The position numbers and the translations under genes are program-made. Below the pieces are notes generated by a model. It searched no databases, was not told the DNA's origin, and saw nothing but the letters and a program-made list of their open reading frames with translations. A stretch of 64,000 nucleotides of DNA from Paratinospora sagittata. Its lineage: Eukaryota; Streptophyta; Magnoliopsida; Ranunculales; Menispermaceae. The stretch is from the NCBI GenBank assembly GCA_035771175.1, contig CM069593.1, positions 42,841,741 to 42,905,740 on the forward strand. Reading direction: 5' to 3'. This document shows, in pieces, positions 32,863 to 44,779 of the stretch (position 1 is the first letter of the stretch; the number at the start of each line of letters is the position of its first letter).

Positions 32863-34235
32863 TGTCACACCCCGCCTGGACGCGCCTAAACTAGCGGGAC
32901 ACTCACGAACGGGGTGCGAATGCATTATAACAATAACCGAGTACGAGGAAACACGATTAAGTACAAGTCTAATTTCATTAATTTCAGAATATATTTGTAA
33001 ATGAAATAGTTAAGGGAACATCCTCCCAAAATCCCCAATGAATAATACAAAGGGTACAAAATGTGGGTCCAAAAACCTGCACCCAGTCCACCTTAATCTC
33101 CTGTGAAAAATTGCATAACAACGGGGTGAGCTACACGCTCAGTGGGTAAAATAGTTCGTGAATATAACAATTAATAAAACAAACTTCATAATCAAATATC
33201 ATAAATATACATCAGAGCATCATAATTAATCCAACATGTATATATGCATGACATCGTCTCGTATTAGTTTCATGATTGTACGTCGCCTAAGTTCACGAAC
33301 AGATGTTCCTCCCCAGGAGAAGCCGGGTTCTCATTGTATATCCTTCCTTAGGAACGACGCTCTGGATTCACGTACAGATGTCCCTCCCCAGGAGTAGCCA
33401 GGTTCTCATTGTACGTCCATCTCCAGACAAATATATGAATAGTGAGCATTGCTTCTAACTATTTTATGAATCATAAACTACATACATCCCTAGGTGGTGC
33501 TTATGTATGATGCCAATGCATGAACTGGTCGGGTCTTTACTTAACATTAGACAGGATTTGGCAACGTCTGGTGATCCTTATCAGGGTTGGTATCACCACG
33601 TGCAAGGTTAGGACATTCAGTATTACTTGTATAAGCTGATAGCTTTCAAATAAGACCAACCAGATCAGTCTCCAGTTGAGAGGTGAGACACGAGGTCTAC
33701 GTAAATATCAATTGTCTAGAGCAGCACGCTGCCTCTCGTTCACTATTTAAAGTTACTGAGGACAAGACTGAGTCTGGTTGAGCCAGATTGACCACTAATC
33801 CGGCATAACAACAGTGTAATACATGAACTCCAAATATACAGGCATAAATATGACAAGTATAAACATTATACATAATAATGCAATGTAAATGAACAGTAGA
33901 TATAATGATAAATGAATGTAAACTTTAATAAAAGTTATAAGACACGCAAACCTATGTTTCGTTGCCCACCTTCAGATAAAAACTCCTTCGAGAACTGGCG
34001 CCTTCCTCCGAGCAGAACCGCGTTGCACCGCGAAGAGAGTCTCGAAAAGAGAGTCACAAAAGAGAAGACAAAAACTCAAAATGAGTGAGGGAGAGAAAAG
34101 AAAAATCACAAGGAGAAGTGATTTTGGCATGAGAAATGAGGAGGGGGGTTCCTTAAATAGGAAAAAAGGGTGCCTGAAGGTTCGTCCATGCTTCTGAACT
34201 TCAATTTTTTTTTTGTGCAAACCTAGGGTATTACA
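32863..34235. mobile_element. Solo LTR, 1373 bp, with 5-bp target duplication
   Basis: It starts TGTCACACCCCGCC, ends in GGGTATTACA, and is flanked on both sides by TTATT (32858-32862 and 34236-34240). No primer site, coding domain or polypurine tract is present. The GGGGTGAGCTACACGCTCAG block at 33123 and the TGTCACACCCC start are common in plant gypsy LTRs. A roughly 71-bp imperfect tandem duplication (33291-33420) repeats CTCCCCAGGAG and GGGTTCTCATTGTA. A related fragment lies at 25131-25265. Confidence 0.85.
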
Positions 34236-34466
34236 TTATTTGTGTGCCTTTTGTGCATAAAAATTAAAGACCCATTGGAAGCTCGTCATTGCCATTTTCA
34301 TGGCGAGCTTTCGGTGATCAGTTCAGTGGAACAGGGCCAAACTGAGTATTTGTATTGTGAGCTTAACGTTTTATATCTTGCATTTAAGTATTTGTATTGG
34401 TAAGCTTCCTTCTACTTGTTCTAAGTTTTCAGAAAAAACATTTATCATTTTCTTTTTCTTTTTGAT
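34236..34466. other. Spacer between solo LTR and ORF
   Basis: AT-rich sequence with 'GGAAGCTCGTCATTGCC' and 'GGCGAGCTTTCGG', a short inverted pair. Nothing else is recognised. It may be the leader of the following ORF. Confidence 0.3.
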
Positions 34467-34784
34467 TTGTTTCTATCAAAACAAATCGCGTCAAGTGATA
34501 CCATAGTAATTAGGATGACTTATCAGCCTCCTAATCGAACTAGGAGAATTTTAGGCCTTATCAGAGTCAAATTAGGAGTAGATCCCGAACTTATCGCTGT
34601 GGATCACGTCTTATTCCTATCTAATCCGATGTTTCGTCGTCATTCGTTTCGGAGTCATAGATCTCTTCAGATCGGTATGCCGATATGTAGTTTCCCATTA
34701 TATCTGCTTGTTAATGAAGATATGGTCTGTAAAGGATATCGATATACATTGGTCAGTAGTGTACATCATGTCCTACCGACCTGA
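34467..34784 (+). CDS. Unidentified 105-aa ORF, possible MULE transposase N-terminal fragment
   Basis: I do not firmly recognise this ORF. It is in a stretch with more balanced base composition than its AT-rich surroundings. The middle reads RRILGLIRVKLGVDPELI and later SFPLYLLVNEDMVCKGY, which resembles in layout the N-terminal part of plant Mutator-like (MuDR) transposases, where an 'I..KLGIDP' helix is followed by 'P..I.DDEDV'. No catalytic DDE domain, zinc SWIM domain or terminal repeat was found nearby. A second open stretch (34872-35057, rich in Val, Met and Trp) follows. The likeliest reading is a decayed fragment; a captured host gene piece is possible. Confidence 0.3.
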   Translation: MFLSKQIASSDTIVIRMTYQPPNRTRRILGLIRVKLGVDPELIAVDHVLFLSNPMFRRHSFRSHRSLQIGMPICSFPLYLLVNEDMVCKGYRYTLVSSVHHVLPT

Positions 34785-36879
34785 TGTTGTCGCCCTATAG
34801 CCACTAACCTGTCATCTAGGTCGGTAACCAAATCTGGAGTCCTGGAGCTCTCTAATGTTGACCTGGTTATTATGGTAAATAACACATCTAGCTGGTCAGT
34901 AGGAATGACTATGGCTTGGGTTGTGTGCATCGTATTCTCTGTCCATAACAGGTCGGTATGTCCACCTAGTCTGCATTACATCCTACAAGATGAAACAAGC
35001 GTGGCTGACATGTCATATGCTCGGTATATAGTCCAACAAATATTTTTTGAGGGTTGCTAATTAAATTACAGAAAAACTCTCTTTACACCACAGAAAACCA
35101 CCAATTTTAATTTTTAATAATATTCGTATGTGATTATACCAAAATGCCCCTATTTTTTTTTCCAATTTGGAAAGTTTTTTTTTTAATTTCTTCGTCGTGG
35201 GGTTCAGTCTTGCGTGACCAAACCAAATGTTCTAGGTTCGGTCGCACAAGATCGAACCAAATGTAATTTATTTTTTTAACTGTTCAGTTAGAGATGACAG
35301 AACCTAAAATGATAGGTTCGGTCATCTCTGACCGAACCTATCACGATCGATTCGGTATCACAGGTCCGAACCAATCGCGATTCCTTCTCACCCATGTTGG
35401 TTTCCTCCCACTTTTGGCGATGTTTTTCGTGAACAAAAACACTAAAACATTCTATTTCACGTAATCTAAATACTAAATATGATTAAAAAAAATAAAAATA
35501 AAAATCTTTTACCGATTTAGTGATTTTTTCGTTAAATAGGATATTATATCAATGAAGTAAAATATTTTTATAGTGATTTGGGGTTTTGAGTGTTAATGGA
35601 GAGGGAGTTGAAGATGGTGTTTTGAAAATGGTTGAAATATGAGAGAAAATGAGAATGGTGTTTTGAGAAGTTTAATGTGGTAAAGATATCGATTTTTTAT
35701 ATTTTGTGGTAGAAATAAGATGTAATAGAAAGAGAGTTTTTTGGTGGTTTAAATAGCTGCCCTCTATTTTTTTTTCATTTTTTTCACTTTTACTTTTTAG
35801 TGTCCTTTTTTACTTTCTTAAACCGAACATTATCCCTTATAAAAAATAATATATATAGTAAATTAAAAAAAAAACTACGCATTCTCTTTAATTAATGAAA
35901 TAAAGTTTTCCCTATATTTAATTTGTTACCCTCTTTTTGAATTATTTAAAAATAAATTTACAATTCAAGTTTTCAAAAAAGAAAAAAAAAAAGAAAAAAC
36001 CAGATCAATAAATATTTTAAAGTTAAAAGAATTTTAACTTGAAAGTTTGTAATTTTAATTTAATTTAAAAATTAAAATAAAAGGTAAAAATATTTGTTGA
36101 GTTCAAGTTTTTATTCTTTTAATTTAAATTTTTTATTCTAATTTATCTTAATAAAATTCAAACAGGAGATAACCAATCAAAATGCTAGTACTCAGCAAGC
36201 AATAAAAATTATAATACAAGGTTTTTATTCTTGTATTTTTAAATTATATATAATGTAAATAATTAAAAAATTAAAATAAAAGGTAAAAATAAAAATATAT
36301 GGTAGAAATATCTTTACATTTAAGGGTTTTTATTCTTTTAATCTTAAAATACTTATTTCCTATTATTAAAAAAAAAGTTAGAATTAAGGGTAAAAAATTG
36401 AAAATACAAAATACAAAAATTGTCCAATTTATATCTTAAATTTTAATAATTATAATTTTTTTGTAAGGTAAAATTTTATTTTCTTGTATTTTAAAAGAAT
36501 TAAAATAAATGGTAGTGCATTATTTTTTAAAAGAGAAAGATGGAGAAGTAGAAGAAGATGAAGAGGAAGAGGTTTATTTTTTTACTTTTTATTTTTGCGT
36601 CAATTTTATTTTTATTTTAGCGTCAATTGTTTTTACTTTTTTTTGGATCAAATAAAATAATTTATTTGCTGAATCAGTAATAAATGGTTGTCCTATAAAC
36701 CCTCTGAAAATAGACAGTTATGTTGACAACTTCTATTTATTTTTTTTGTCACCTTAGCTTGACAGTACAGTGAAGGGTGATAGGTACATTGAAAAGGTCT
36801 ATTTTAACTAAATGTCTATTTATTTTACTAACATTGAGTTTTTTTACAAGCTATATTTATATTGGAGATATTCTAAATA
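34785..36879. other. AT-rich spacer with a GGTTCGGTC motif cluster
   Basis: No gene. 35200-35390 holds five or more copies of GGTTCGGTC / GACCGAACC in both orientations in under 200 bases, so it can form short stems. The rest is poly-A/T rich with short purine-rich runs (36525-36570). Confidence 0.45.
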
Positions 36880-37240
36880 TCAGGTCAAGTGGGGGCGGAA
36901 GCTTAAGAAATTAAGTCCTTGTTTCCTACTTAATCCATACGTGATTTTCGCCACCCCTACCAGGTTGGCATCCTGCTCGGCAATCCTATGAGGCGTGGGG
37001 GCATTGAATCTCTCCCCATGTTAGAGTATGGGAGATGGGGAAGTCATGTACCACCATGTATGTTTGTTCTCATGACCCTACGCCAGCCTGTGTGCCGGGA
37101 CCGAATTACTTTAAGTTGTGGCACTGACCTAACCACATGGTGCCCAAAAGATCAGGTGACCGTTGAAATTAGTAATTGGCTCGAACACAGTAATTAGGTC
37201 CAACCATATGGGTCAGTTGGGTCATATATAGCTAACAAGA
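36880..37240. other. GC-richer island of unknown origin
   Basis: This roughly 350-base stretch has clearly higher GC than its surroundings and contains TTTCGCCACCCCTACC, GGGGGCATTGAATCTC and 'TGTGCCGGGACCG'. A 69-residue ORF (36988-37194) has no recognisable domain. It may be a fragment of a mobile element or a captured gene piece. Confidence 0.35.
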
Positions 37241-38692
37241 AACAATCCAAGTTTATGAATAGAAAAGGGTCGCTATTTATATACATTTTTTAGCACCAAA
37301 GAAGAGACATTGGGCGTGCAATTTAATGTACTTGTCATCACTAACATGTGGAAAGAAAAGTATCCATATTGACGAGCAGATCAAATACACCCTTGTCACA
37401 TGTGTAACGTTAATATTATTGTTTGGCTTATTTCTAATATTATTGTGTTCTAAGGAAAAAAAAAAAAAACATCTTTAATTTGTGGCTATAATTATTAATG
37501 AGCAAATTTTACTTTGCATTAGTATATATGGGCCTATCAAACCAAAAAAAAAAAAAAAAAAGAAGTATATATGGGCCTATGTACACAATTAATTAATAGT
37601 TGAGCACCAATTTAATTAGTATAAATGGGTTGGGGTAAAATTAATGGTGTTCATCTTACCGACCAACTCGAATCTTTTAGGTTGGGTTTATATGTCAAAT
37701 TGAGTTGAACTGGGTCTAGAAATTTGTAACCCGATCTTGTTTGAGTTGGGTCAATATTTTATAATTAACCAAACTTAATAAAAAATAATAGTTATTATTT
37801 TATTTATTATTTTTATCATAAACATTTACCGTGATTGAATTAGCTAAAATTTTATGATGTAAATTATTGTAAAAGAAATCGTCTTAACAATTATCATAAT
37901 ATTCGTATTTGACTTACATATAATTTTATAAAATATTATTTAGAATTCATATATATATATATATATATATATTAAGTAGATTCTGTGATTTTATAATTAA
38001 TAAATATATTAATTATTAATCCGACCTAAACCAACCCAAGCCCGGATTTAATGTTTGACCCTCTACAAGTAATTATAAGAAGTTAGGCTTATCGTAGATA
38101 TTGTGTACCCTTAACTTATTGTGTACCCTTAACTTATAAATTAAGGGTAAAATGACATGAATTAGATCATTTTAATTAGTTTTAATTGATATCCTAAATG
38201 ATCAAAAGTTCAAAATGTATAGATCTATTAAAGTGAACAAAATTAATAGTTGTGACTAGTTAAATGGTCTTATTAAGATTTTAAGTCGTTAATTAGTAAC
38301 ATAAAATGTTAATTACAAGACTGTTAACTTTTTAGCATTAGACCATTTGATGATTTTCACATTCAATACACATTTTTCAAACATAAATTAAGAAGACATG
38401 ATCAAGATGACAGTAAAAGATCAAACAAACTTTAATATTATTCATCATTCAACATGCAAATAGCATTCATACATGCATACACCTCAACTTACAATATACA
38501 AAAATCATATATATAGGCGCAATATCAAGGGATGGCGATTAATCAACAATAATACCAATACAAAGCAAGGGTTTAGTATTATATAACTAACCCTTAATTT
38601 ATTTTGGCAAATTAACAACTTGCTAGCTACTAATAATAATGAGGCATATATATATATTATATATAGAAGGAATTGATAAAGAAAAGGGTAGC
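37241..38692. other. AT-rich spacer downstream of the phosphatase gene
   Basis: A block at about 37650-38065 begins near GTGTTCATCTTACCGACCAA, holds GGTTGGGT-type sequence at both ends around an AT-rich middle, and may be another hAT-like miniature element, but I could not confirm ends. TA microsatellite at 37945-37970. A tandem TGTACCCTTAACTTAT pair lies at 38103-38138. 38400-38692 should include the 3' UTR of the phosphatase gene. Confidence 0.4.
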
Positions 38693-40835
38693 TCATAATT
38701 GGAGACTGTCTCCGTTGAATCCACGCTGAAGGAATCCAACTTCATTGAGGTGCTTCACATCGCTCCATGTCTTGAATTGCCATTTTTTATCAGAAAGATG
38801 AAGTACATTGAGTGAACCATTCATTATTTTCCCAGCAGAATCCTCCCTTGTCACTGACATGTAAACTGCTCTCAACACACCCCCATGAGTCACCACTATC
38901 ACCCTTTCACCTGCATTAATTTAATTAATTCACTGATCAATATTAACTACTGCCCAATAATTAATTACTCCTTATTCAATTCATTTTTATTTTAATAAAA
39001 ATGTCTTGACTATATAATATATCACAGATTAAAGTTAATTAAAATGATCAGATCATATATTTATAATATAGCTACCTTTGTGCCTGGAAGCAATTTCCTC
39101 GAGAGCAGCAACAGATCTCTCACAAAGCTGATCAAAACTCTCTCCCCCACCCTGAAAATTAAACATGGAACACACAATTAAAATTAATTCATGAGGCATT
39201 AACAATATTGTCACATCAAATATTCTCTCTTTAATTAATTATATTTTGTTGGATCATTAATCCAATGTTGAGCTTATATGTGAATAATTATGTATTATGG
39301 ACTATCAAATAAGGTTAAGCCTAATTAAAAGTGATCCGTTAAGTTATTGGATAATTTAGACTTTAATATATCTGATAAGTTGTGGGTATTTAATGTGTAG
39401 AGACTTAAAAATATCTATAAAAATGATTATGGTCCCCAGATCACACGTACCTGTATTATTATCACACTTCTATTTCTGTCTTCCCATTATCAGTTATAAA
39501 GCACAGAGAAAAGTTAAAGTATTTTTTTAGAAAAACGTGTTAATTTAAAAGACATTGCACGGCTCTAAAGAAAATCGGTCATTATGGATTCAAACACACT
39601 TCCGCTTTTAATTTATTAATTCTTGGTAATTCAATATGAATGTTGATGTATTTGGTTGATAATTTTCACCAATGAAATTCTCTAACATATTTTTCAAAAA
39701 GATAATTTTAATTAATTAAATAATTATTAGCTAGGTAGGTCTAGTTCAGTAATGAAATAATTAAAGAAGAGGCCACATACAGAGATTTCAAGGTCGTTTT
39801 GTGAGGAGAAAAACGCATGGAAAGCCTCAGGCTCCTTTTCTTTAATCTCACCCCAAACCAATCCCTGTAAGCTCCCAACATGTCTCTCCTTCAGTTCTGG
39901 AACCACAATAACCTGAAAACAAAACAAACCTTTTTATACATATAGCGCATATATGGGCAGCGGTTCAATACTTTATACATGTATATATATAGGATGATCT
40001 ACAAGGCTTTATCTGACTCTGAAGTTCTGAACAATGAACAAGGAGGGTGGATCTGAAGAATATTCAACCGGGTCGATTTGGTGATTTAATGTTCAAGAGC
40101 AATTTTTTTTTTTTTTCATTTCTTCTCAATATATTGTATTTTTCCTTCATTTTTTAGAAATTTCATATAGATATTATTAGTGGAGAAGAATTATATTTAT
40201 ATATACCTCGGAATTAATGTGACATCTCTTAGCAATCATCTCAGCTGTGTTTTTGGCTCTCATAAGATCAGATGAGTATATTGCTGCAGGCTTCAATTCC
40301 TTGGATAGCCTCTCTGCTATCTGTTCAACACAAAGATATTTTCTTGAGCAATTACTTATATTTCCGAATAATTGACAATATACACAATTAATATCATTGA
40401 GGTGAGGGCTATATATTATATATATTGAGAAAGACAAATTTAAAGTAAAAATGATACGAAGAATATTATTGCTACCCTTTAGTGAAAATTTATTGTAGTT
40501 TTTTTTATATTTTTAAGAGAAGGATTAAATTAATGCTGGCTTTGGTATGGGTCTTAGATATATAATTGTGAATAGAATTAAGAAATATTGTAAGAAGAAG
40601 GAAGAAGCTCATGATGAGTTCAGATATTTACAGATTCTGCTTGCTTCCATCCAACTTCGTTCAGCTCTGATTCAAGTTGTCCCTGCAATGAAAAAACATA
40701 AAAATCAAGTTGAAATATTAACAAATAAATCTAGAAGAAACAAAAATGAAAAAAAATAAAAATACAAAGCATTTTTTATGATTTAGTTTACCCTTAAATT
40801 ATTATTCTTTTTCTTAAATTTTATTGACCAAGAAG

Positions 40836-40879
<44 letters not shown>

Positions 40880-41644
40880 GCCTTAATTATGATATTAATT
40901 TTATATTTATACATAATTGGTACCTGAATTCTTCCTGAAGCATTCCATGTGGTCTCCCCGTGACGAACAATCACAATCTCGGCAACATCACGTGGAACTT
41001 CAGTTGGACACTCATCAGCCACTGTAGCTATGGCGACCATTGGGTTGATTCTGAAAATGAAAACCACAAGAAAAATTTAATATTTTAATTACTAATAATG
41101 TATTTCATACCAAAAAAAAAAAACTTGTATTTGATTGGACATAAAGTGATTTATTGAGAGCAGATCAGTTTTTGGTTTCCAAATTTTTACACTCTATTTA
41201 TCACAGAAAAGATGATTATTGATTGACTATCAATAAGCATTAATTAAAGTTTTTTTTTTTTTACTTTTAAAAATAAAATAAAAATAAAGGGTTCTTTGTA
41301 AATTGTTGTAACCTTATTGTTATAATTTCTATTAATCATCTATTTTTTTTCTTCTTTAAAATAGTAACAACCATGCACAATATTGTTTTGTTTATACAAA
41401 TAATAATAATAATAAAGGCTAATTAATTTATTATTATTATTACATATAAAACACTCACAAATAAATGCCACAAACATTGATAAAAATAAATAAATATATA
41501 TATTGAGAAAAAAATACAAAAAGGAAAAAAAAATGAGAAGATAAATTATGAATAGAAGTTTGAGAAAGCAATATATATATATATATTATATGGAAGAGCC
41601 ACAACTACTTACGTTAGCTCATTGGAGACAAGACAAGTTGCCAT
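38693..41644 (-). CDS. Phosphoglycerate-mutase-like histidine phosphatase, seven exons, 249 aa
   Basis: This encodes a histidine-phosphatase superfamily protein that transfers phosphate through a catalytic histidine. Exons (minus strand): 41613-41644, 40924-41050, 40632-40682, 40207-40320, 39781-39912, 39076-39151, 38693-38910; the sum is 750 nt with every junction GT-AG and in frame. The catalytic motif IVIVRHGETTWNASGRIQG places His41 (RHG). SSDLMRAKNTAEMI gives Arg91, PELKERHVGSLQG the acidic residue (Glu117), and VVTHGGVLRAVY the second His186. Plant relatives include the 'phosphoglycerate mutase-like protein 4' group and a metal-independent phosphoserine phosphatase, so the substrate is uncertain. 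The start at 41644 uses a short first exon (MATCLVSNELT); a later in-frame Met in NPMVAIA is an alternative. All key residues are present, so it looks functional. Confidence 0.93.
40839..40878. repeat. AAT microsatellite in phosphatase intron 2
   Basis: Thirteen perfect AAT units lie inside the 241-base intron between exons 2 and 3 of the phosphatase gene. It would be length-variable and usable as a marker. Confidence 0.95.
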
Positions 41645-41759
41645 TTTTCTATAAGTGGACTGAATAGAAAAGAGAGAAATAAAATTAGTAGGATTTGAGA
41701 TTAGATGAGGAAGGCGGAATTCAGTTGGGATTGTGGGCAAAAAGGGGTGATTGGTTGAG

Positions 41760-41767
41760 TATTTATA
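41760..41767 (-). promoter_or_regulatory. TATA box of the phosphatase gene
   Basis: On the minus strand TATAAATA lies 116 bases before the start codon, fitting a transcription start near 41733 and a 5' UTR of about 90 bases. A CCAAT lies a little further upstream, near 41800. Confidence 0.6.
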
Positions 41768-42150
41768 GAGAGATGTTAAGAACCAACTCCCTCAATTATT
41801 GGAGAAAAATTATTGCCCATAACAATAATTTTTCTTCCTTCTTTAACAATTATACAAATGTTCAATTATTGCACATGTCATTTTTCTTTTTCTTTTTTGT
41901 ATTTAGTTTTTATAATTACCAAGAAATTGGGGTGCAATCATAAGTGGCCATTTGTGATACTGAGCTCATCACTTTGCTTCTCTCCCTCAATAATTCTTAA
42001 CACGTCAACTAATCTATCATTAAAAACAAGCACTTTCTCAATGATGTGTCCTCAAATTAATCCACATATACTTCAATCAACTCATATTATAATCTCATCT
42101 CAATAATAAAATACATAAATGCACGTGTTATTATTATTTTCGTATACATA
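41768..42150. other. Upstream region of the phosphatase gene
   Basis: AT-rich with pyrimidine tracts; presumed promoter. Two overlapping ORFs at 41695-42106 have no recognisable domain and cross the TATA box, so they are not taken as genes. Confidence 0.4.
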
Positions 42151-42380
42151 GTTCAGTGGCTACTCAGATTACGAAATCAAATCTTATAAGGAGGTTGTGA
42201 GTTCGAATCTGGGATAAGCCCTATACTATTCATAAATAAATAGTATGAACAAATGATCTGGGTACAAAGTGATTGCACAACCTGGATGAGACAATATTAT
42301 GTAGTGTTATGGCTAAAATATATCTTGCGGGATACTCATCATACTGGGTATGAGGTGCTTGCACAACCCAGATATGACAT
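42151..42380 (+). repeat. SINE-like repeat, tRNA-derived
   Basis: CAGTGGCTACTCAGATTACG (A-box-like) is followed by GGTTGTGAGTTCGAATCTGG (B-box-like) about 40 bases later, then 'CCCTATACTATTCATAAATA' and GACAATATTATG as in the copies at 1172 and 47345, and it ends in CACAACCCAGATATGACA. It lies about 500 bases upstream of the phosphatase start. Confidence 0.65.
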
Positions 42381-44433
42381 ATTATATTTACTTTAATTAT
42401 TTTTTTTTTTGAGAAGATATAATATTCGTAGTTAGTTGTAATATAACCAGTTTCATCGTCACCACGCTCTTAGAGAGGTATATATTAAGCAAATTCCTGA
42501 TAGAATCTAAAGAAATACTTCCACGTGCTCTCAAGGAATTATAAGCATTTATCACCTCAATCAGTTTCTAATATGTATAGTATTTCTTATTCTTCAAAAC
42601 AATCAGAAAAAGGTACAATGAATATTGCATAAAGAGAAGAAAAAAGCTAAAGATGCAGCAAATCATGAAACTCATCTCATCAAAAATCAAACATGTAGTC
42701 GTGACAGCATTACTCAAATATATATTTAAAAATAAGTAATTAATGTTAAGTAGTTTTTGTTTTAAATAGAAAAATTGTGAAGTTGTGGGAGCAAAAACCC
42801 AATAGAAAACCAACCACCTCATGCCTATGTATCAAATATCGAGCTATGGGCATTGTGTAACGATGTCAACGTGAGATTCATCTTAATAATTGTAGCAGTA
42901 GATTATTTATAAAAAAAAAAATGCTAAAGTAATATTTTAGACACATTCAAAATGTATATTATTATTAAACATTATTAATTCAATGATGTATATAAGTGAT
43001 GTACACTTTAAATATGTACATAGTGGATATCATTAATGTCAATAAAAAAAAAAGCAATAAGGAATCCATCTGCCATGTGAAATAATGGATCGGTTGCTTT
43101 GTTTTTTAACTTTAAATTGGTATTACTGCTAGCACCTACTTTTGTTTGTCTCTTAATTATTACTTGAGATTCCCCTATGTGGCCCATATTCTTTTTTCCT
43201 TTTTTTATTTATTAAGAAATTGTTTTGTCAAAGATTAATGCATATATATATATATATATGGATGTCTTGAAAACCTTTTGTTCCATCAGATTTATAAATT
43301 AATTAGGTTAAATTAAATATTGTTATTAATGAGTTATCATTTGTTTTATTTGAAATTATAGATTAATGATCTTATCATCATCTATCTATATTTGTTTTAT
43401 TCTATCTTTAACTTCATTTTTTGTTTTTTAATTACATAAAATATTTTTTTATTTGCATTGCACTCCGAATTAATACTAATATATATATTGGAAATCTATG
43501 TATCATATATACGTTCGGTTATAAGTATTTATAGTGAAAATGTACTTATTGAGAAACAAGCTTTCAAATATACCTTAATAAGCTGAGAATTTACCAAATA
43601 GCTACAATAACATACATTAGAAAATAATTTTCCAACCCAACAAAAATAATGATAATTAATAATAAATGAATTTTAATAATGCACCCCACAAGCTTAGGAT
43701 GTCCAGATTCAGTTGAATATTCTTTATGTCCATGTGCGGCAACTCATTCATTGGCCACATATATATTATTGATGCTTAGGTAGGCAATAATAGCTATGGT
43801 CTTTTTTCTTTCTTTCAATAATGCACTGAGGAAGGCCACTTGTAAGGCAGGCATTGCTAGCTGATTTGTATAAGTCTATGATATATACATACATTTAATT
43901 ATAAACAACATTAAAATATAAAGTCATGATCTCATAACATAAGATAGGTAATATATTTATTTTCTTATATTGACTTTATCTTTTTTATTTATGACAAGTG
44001 TTGATCGTGAGTTTAAGTGATGGAAAACTTTTTAACATGACGGTAGTACTTAATTATAAGTTATCAATTAATGCACTTATAACATTTAGTACTTAACATT
44101 ATCTTTTTAATAAAATAACCGCTTCCTTTACCATCTCAAATGAGACAATAAGGTTGATCTTTACATTTGAGCTAAACCACACAAGTCAAAATATAGGCGT
44201 GCCAAAAAGACTCGTAAACACAATTAGCTTACGACATGTTATCTACAGCCAAACATGCCGTGATGTAGGTGCGTTGAAAAGATCATTTTTTACTATTTAT
44301 AAATAAGTTAAATCAGACTTAAGCATAAAAGAGTATTATGTGGGCATCCTCACATTAGCAGTCATCTCGTTGTAATAAATTCGTAATTATAGTCTTGTAT
44401 TGATAGTAAACCTATATAAGTTTTAAAAGTTGG
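42381..44433. other. AT-rich spacer without recognised genes
   Basis: I see no coding sequence or RNA gene. TA microsatellites lie at about 43240-43258. A minus-strand ORF at 42568-42822 is hydrophobic and of low complexity without a family match. Confidence 0.5.
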
Positions 44434-44633
44434 TGTTATAATCGGATAGAAAATAGAGAGAGAATTATAGGTTTATCTTCATTGATTGATTCCAATGAAC
44501 AACTAATTACATCCTTAAATAAAAAAATTAAATAAATAAAATATTATTTTCACTTAATGAGTGGGCAACCCTATTCACACTTAGTGGGCGACAACAAAAT
44601 AGTGAGGATATATACAACATATATTATATAACA
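44434..44633 (-). mobile_element. Copia-3 3' LTR, 200 bp
   Basis: On the minus strand it starts TGTTATATAATATATG, preceded by the polypurine-like CAAAGAGGGAG, and ends in CGATTATAACA. These TG...CA ends, the short length and the upstream copia RNase H support a 3' LTR. No target duplication is recognised (its right end has no partner). Confidence 0.65.
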
Positions 44634-44779
44634 CTCCCTCTTTGAATCCCCACTATATGTAGAATATGCCTTAGTTAAAATCTTACTAGAAAAATTCAGT
44701 GGGACAAAATCATAGCGAAGAGAAAAAAAGTACAATGCATTAAACAATAACTCCATTTTAATTCTCCTCCTCAAAAAGA

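Noticed and set aside
37628..38070. Second hAT-like element
   Set aside because: GGTTGGGT-type sequence lies at both sides, but I could not find matching ends or a target duplication; kept only as a note in the spacer entry.
41695..42106. ORFs upstream of the phosphatase gene
   Set aside because: They overlap the TATA box and are low-complexity Phe/Ser-rich frames.
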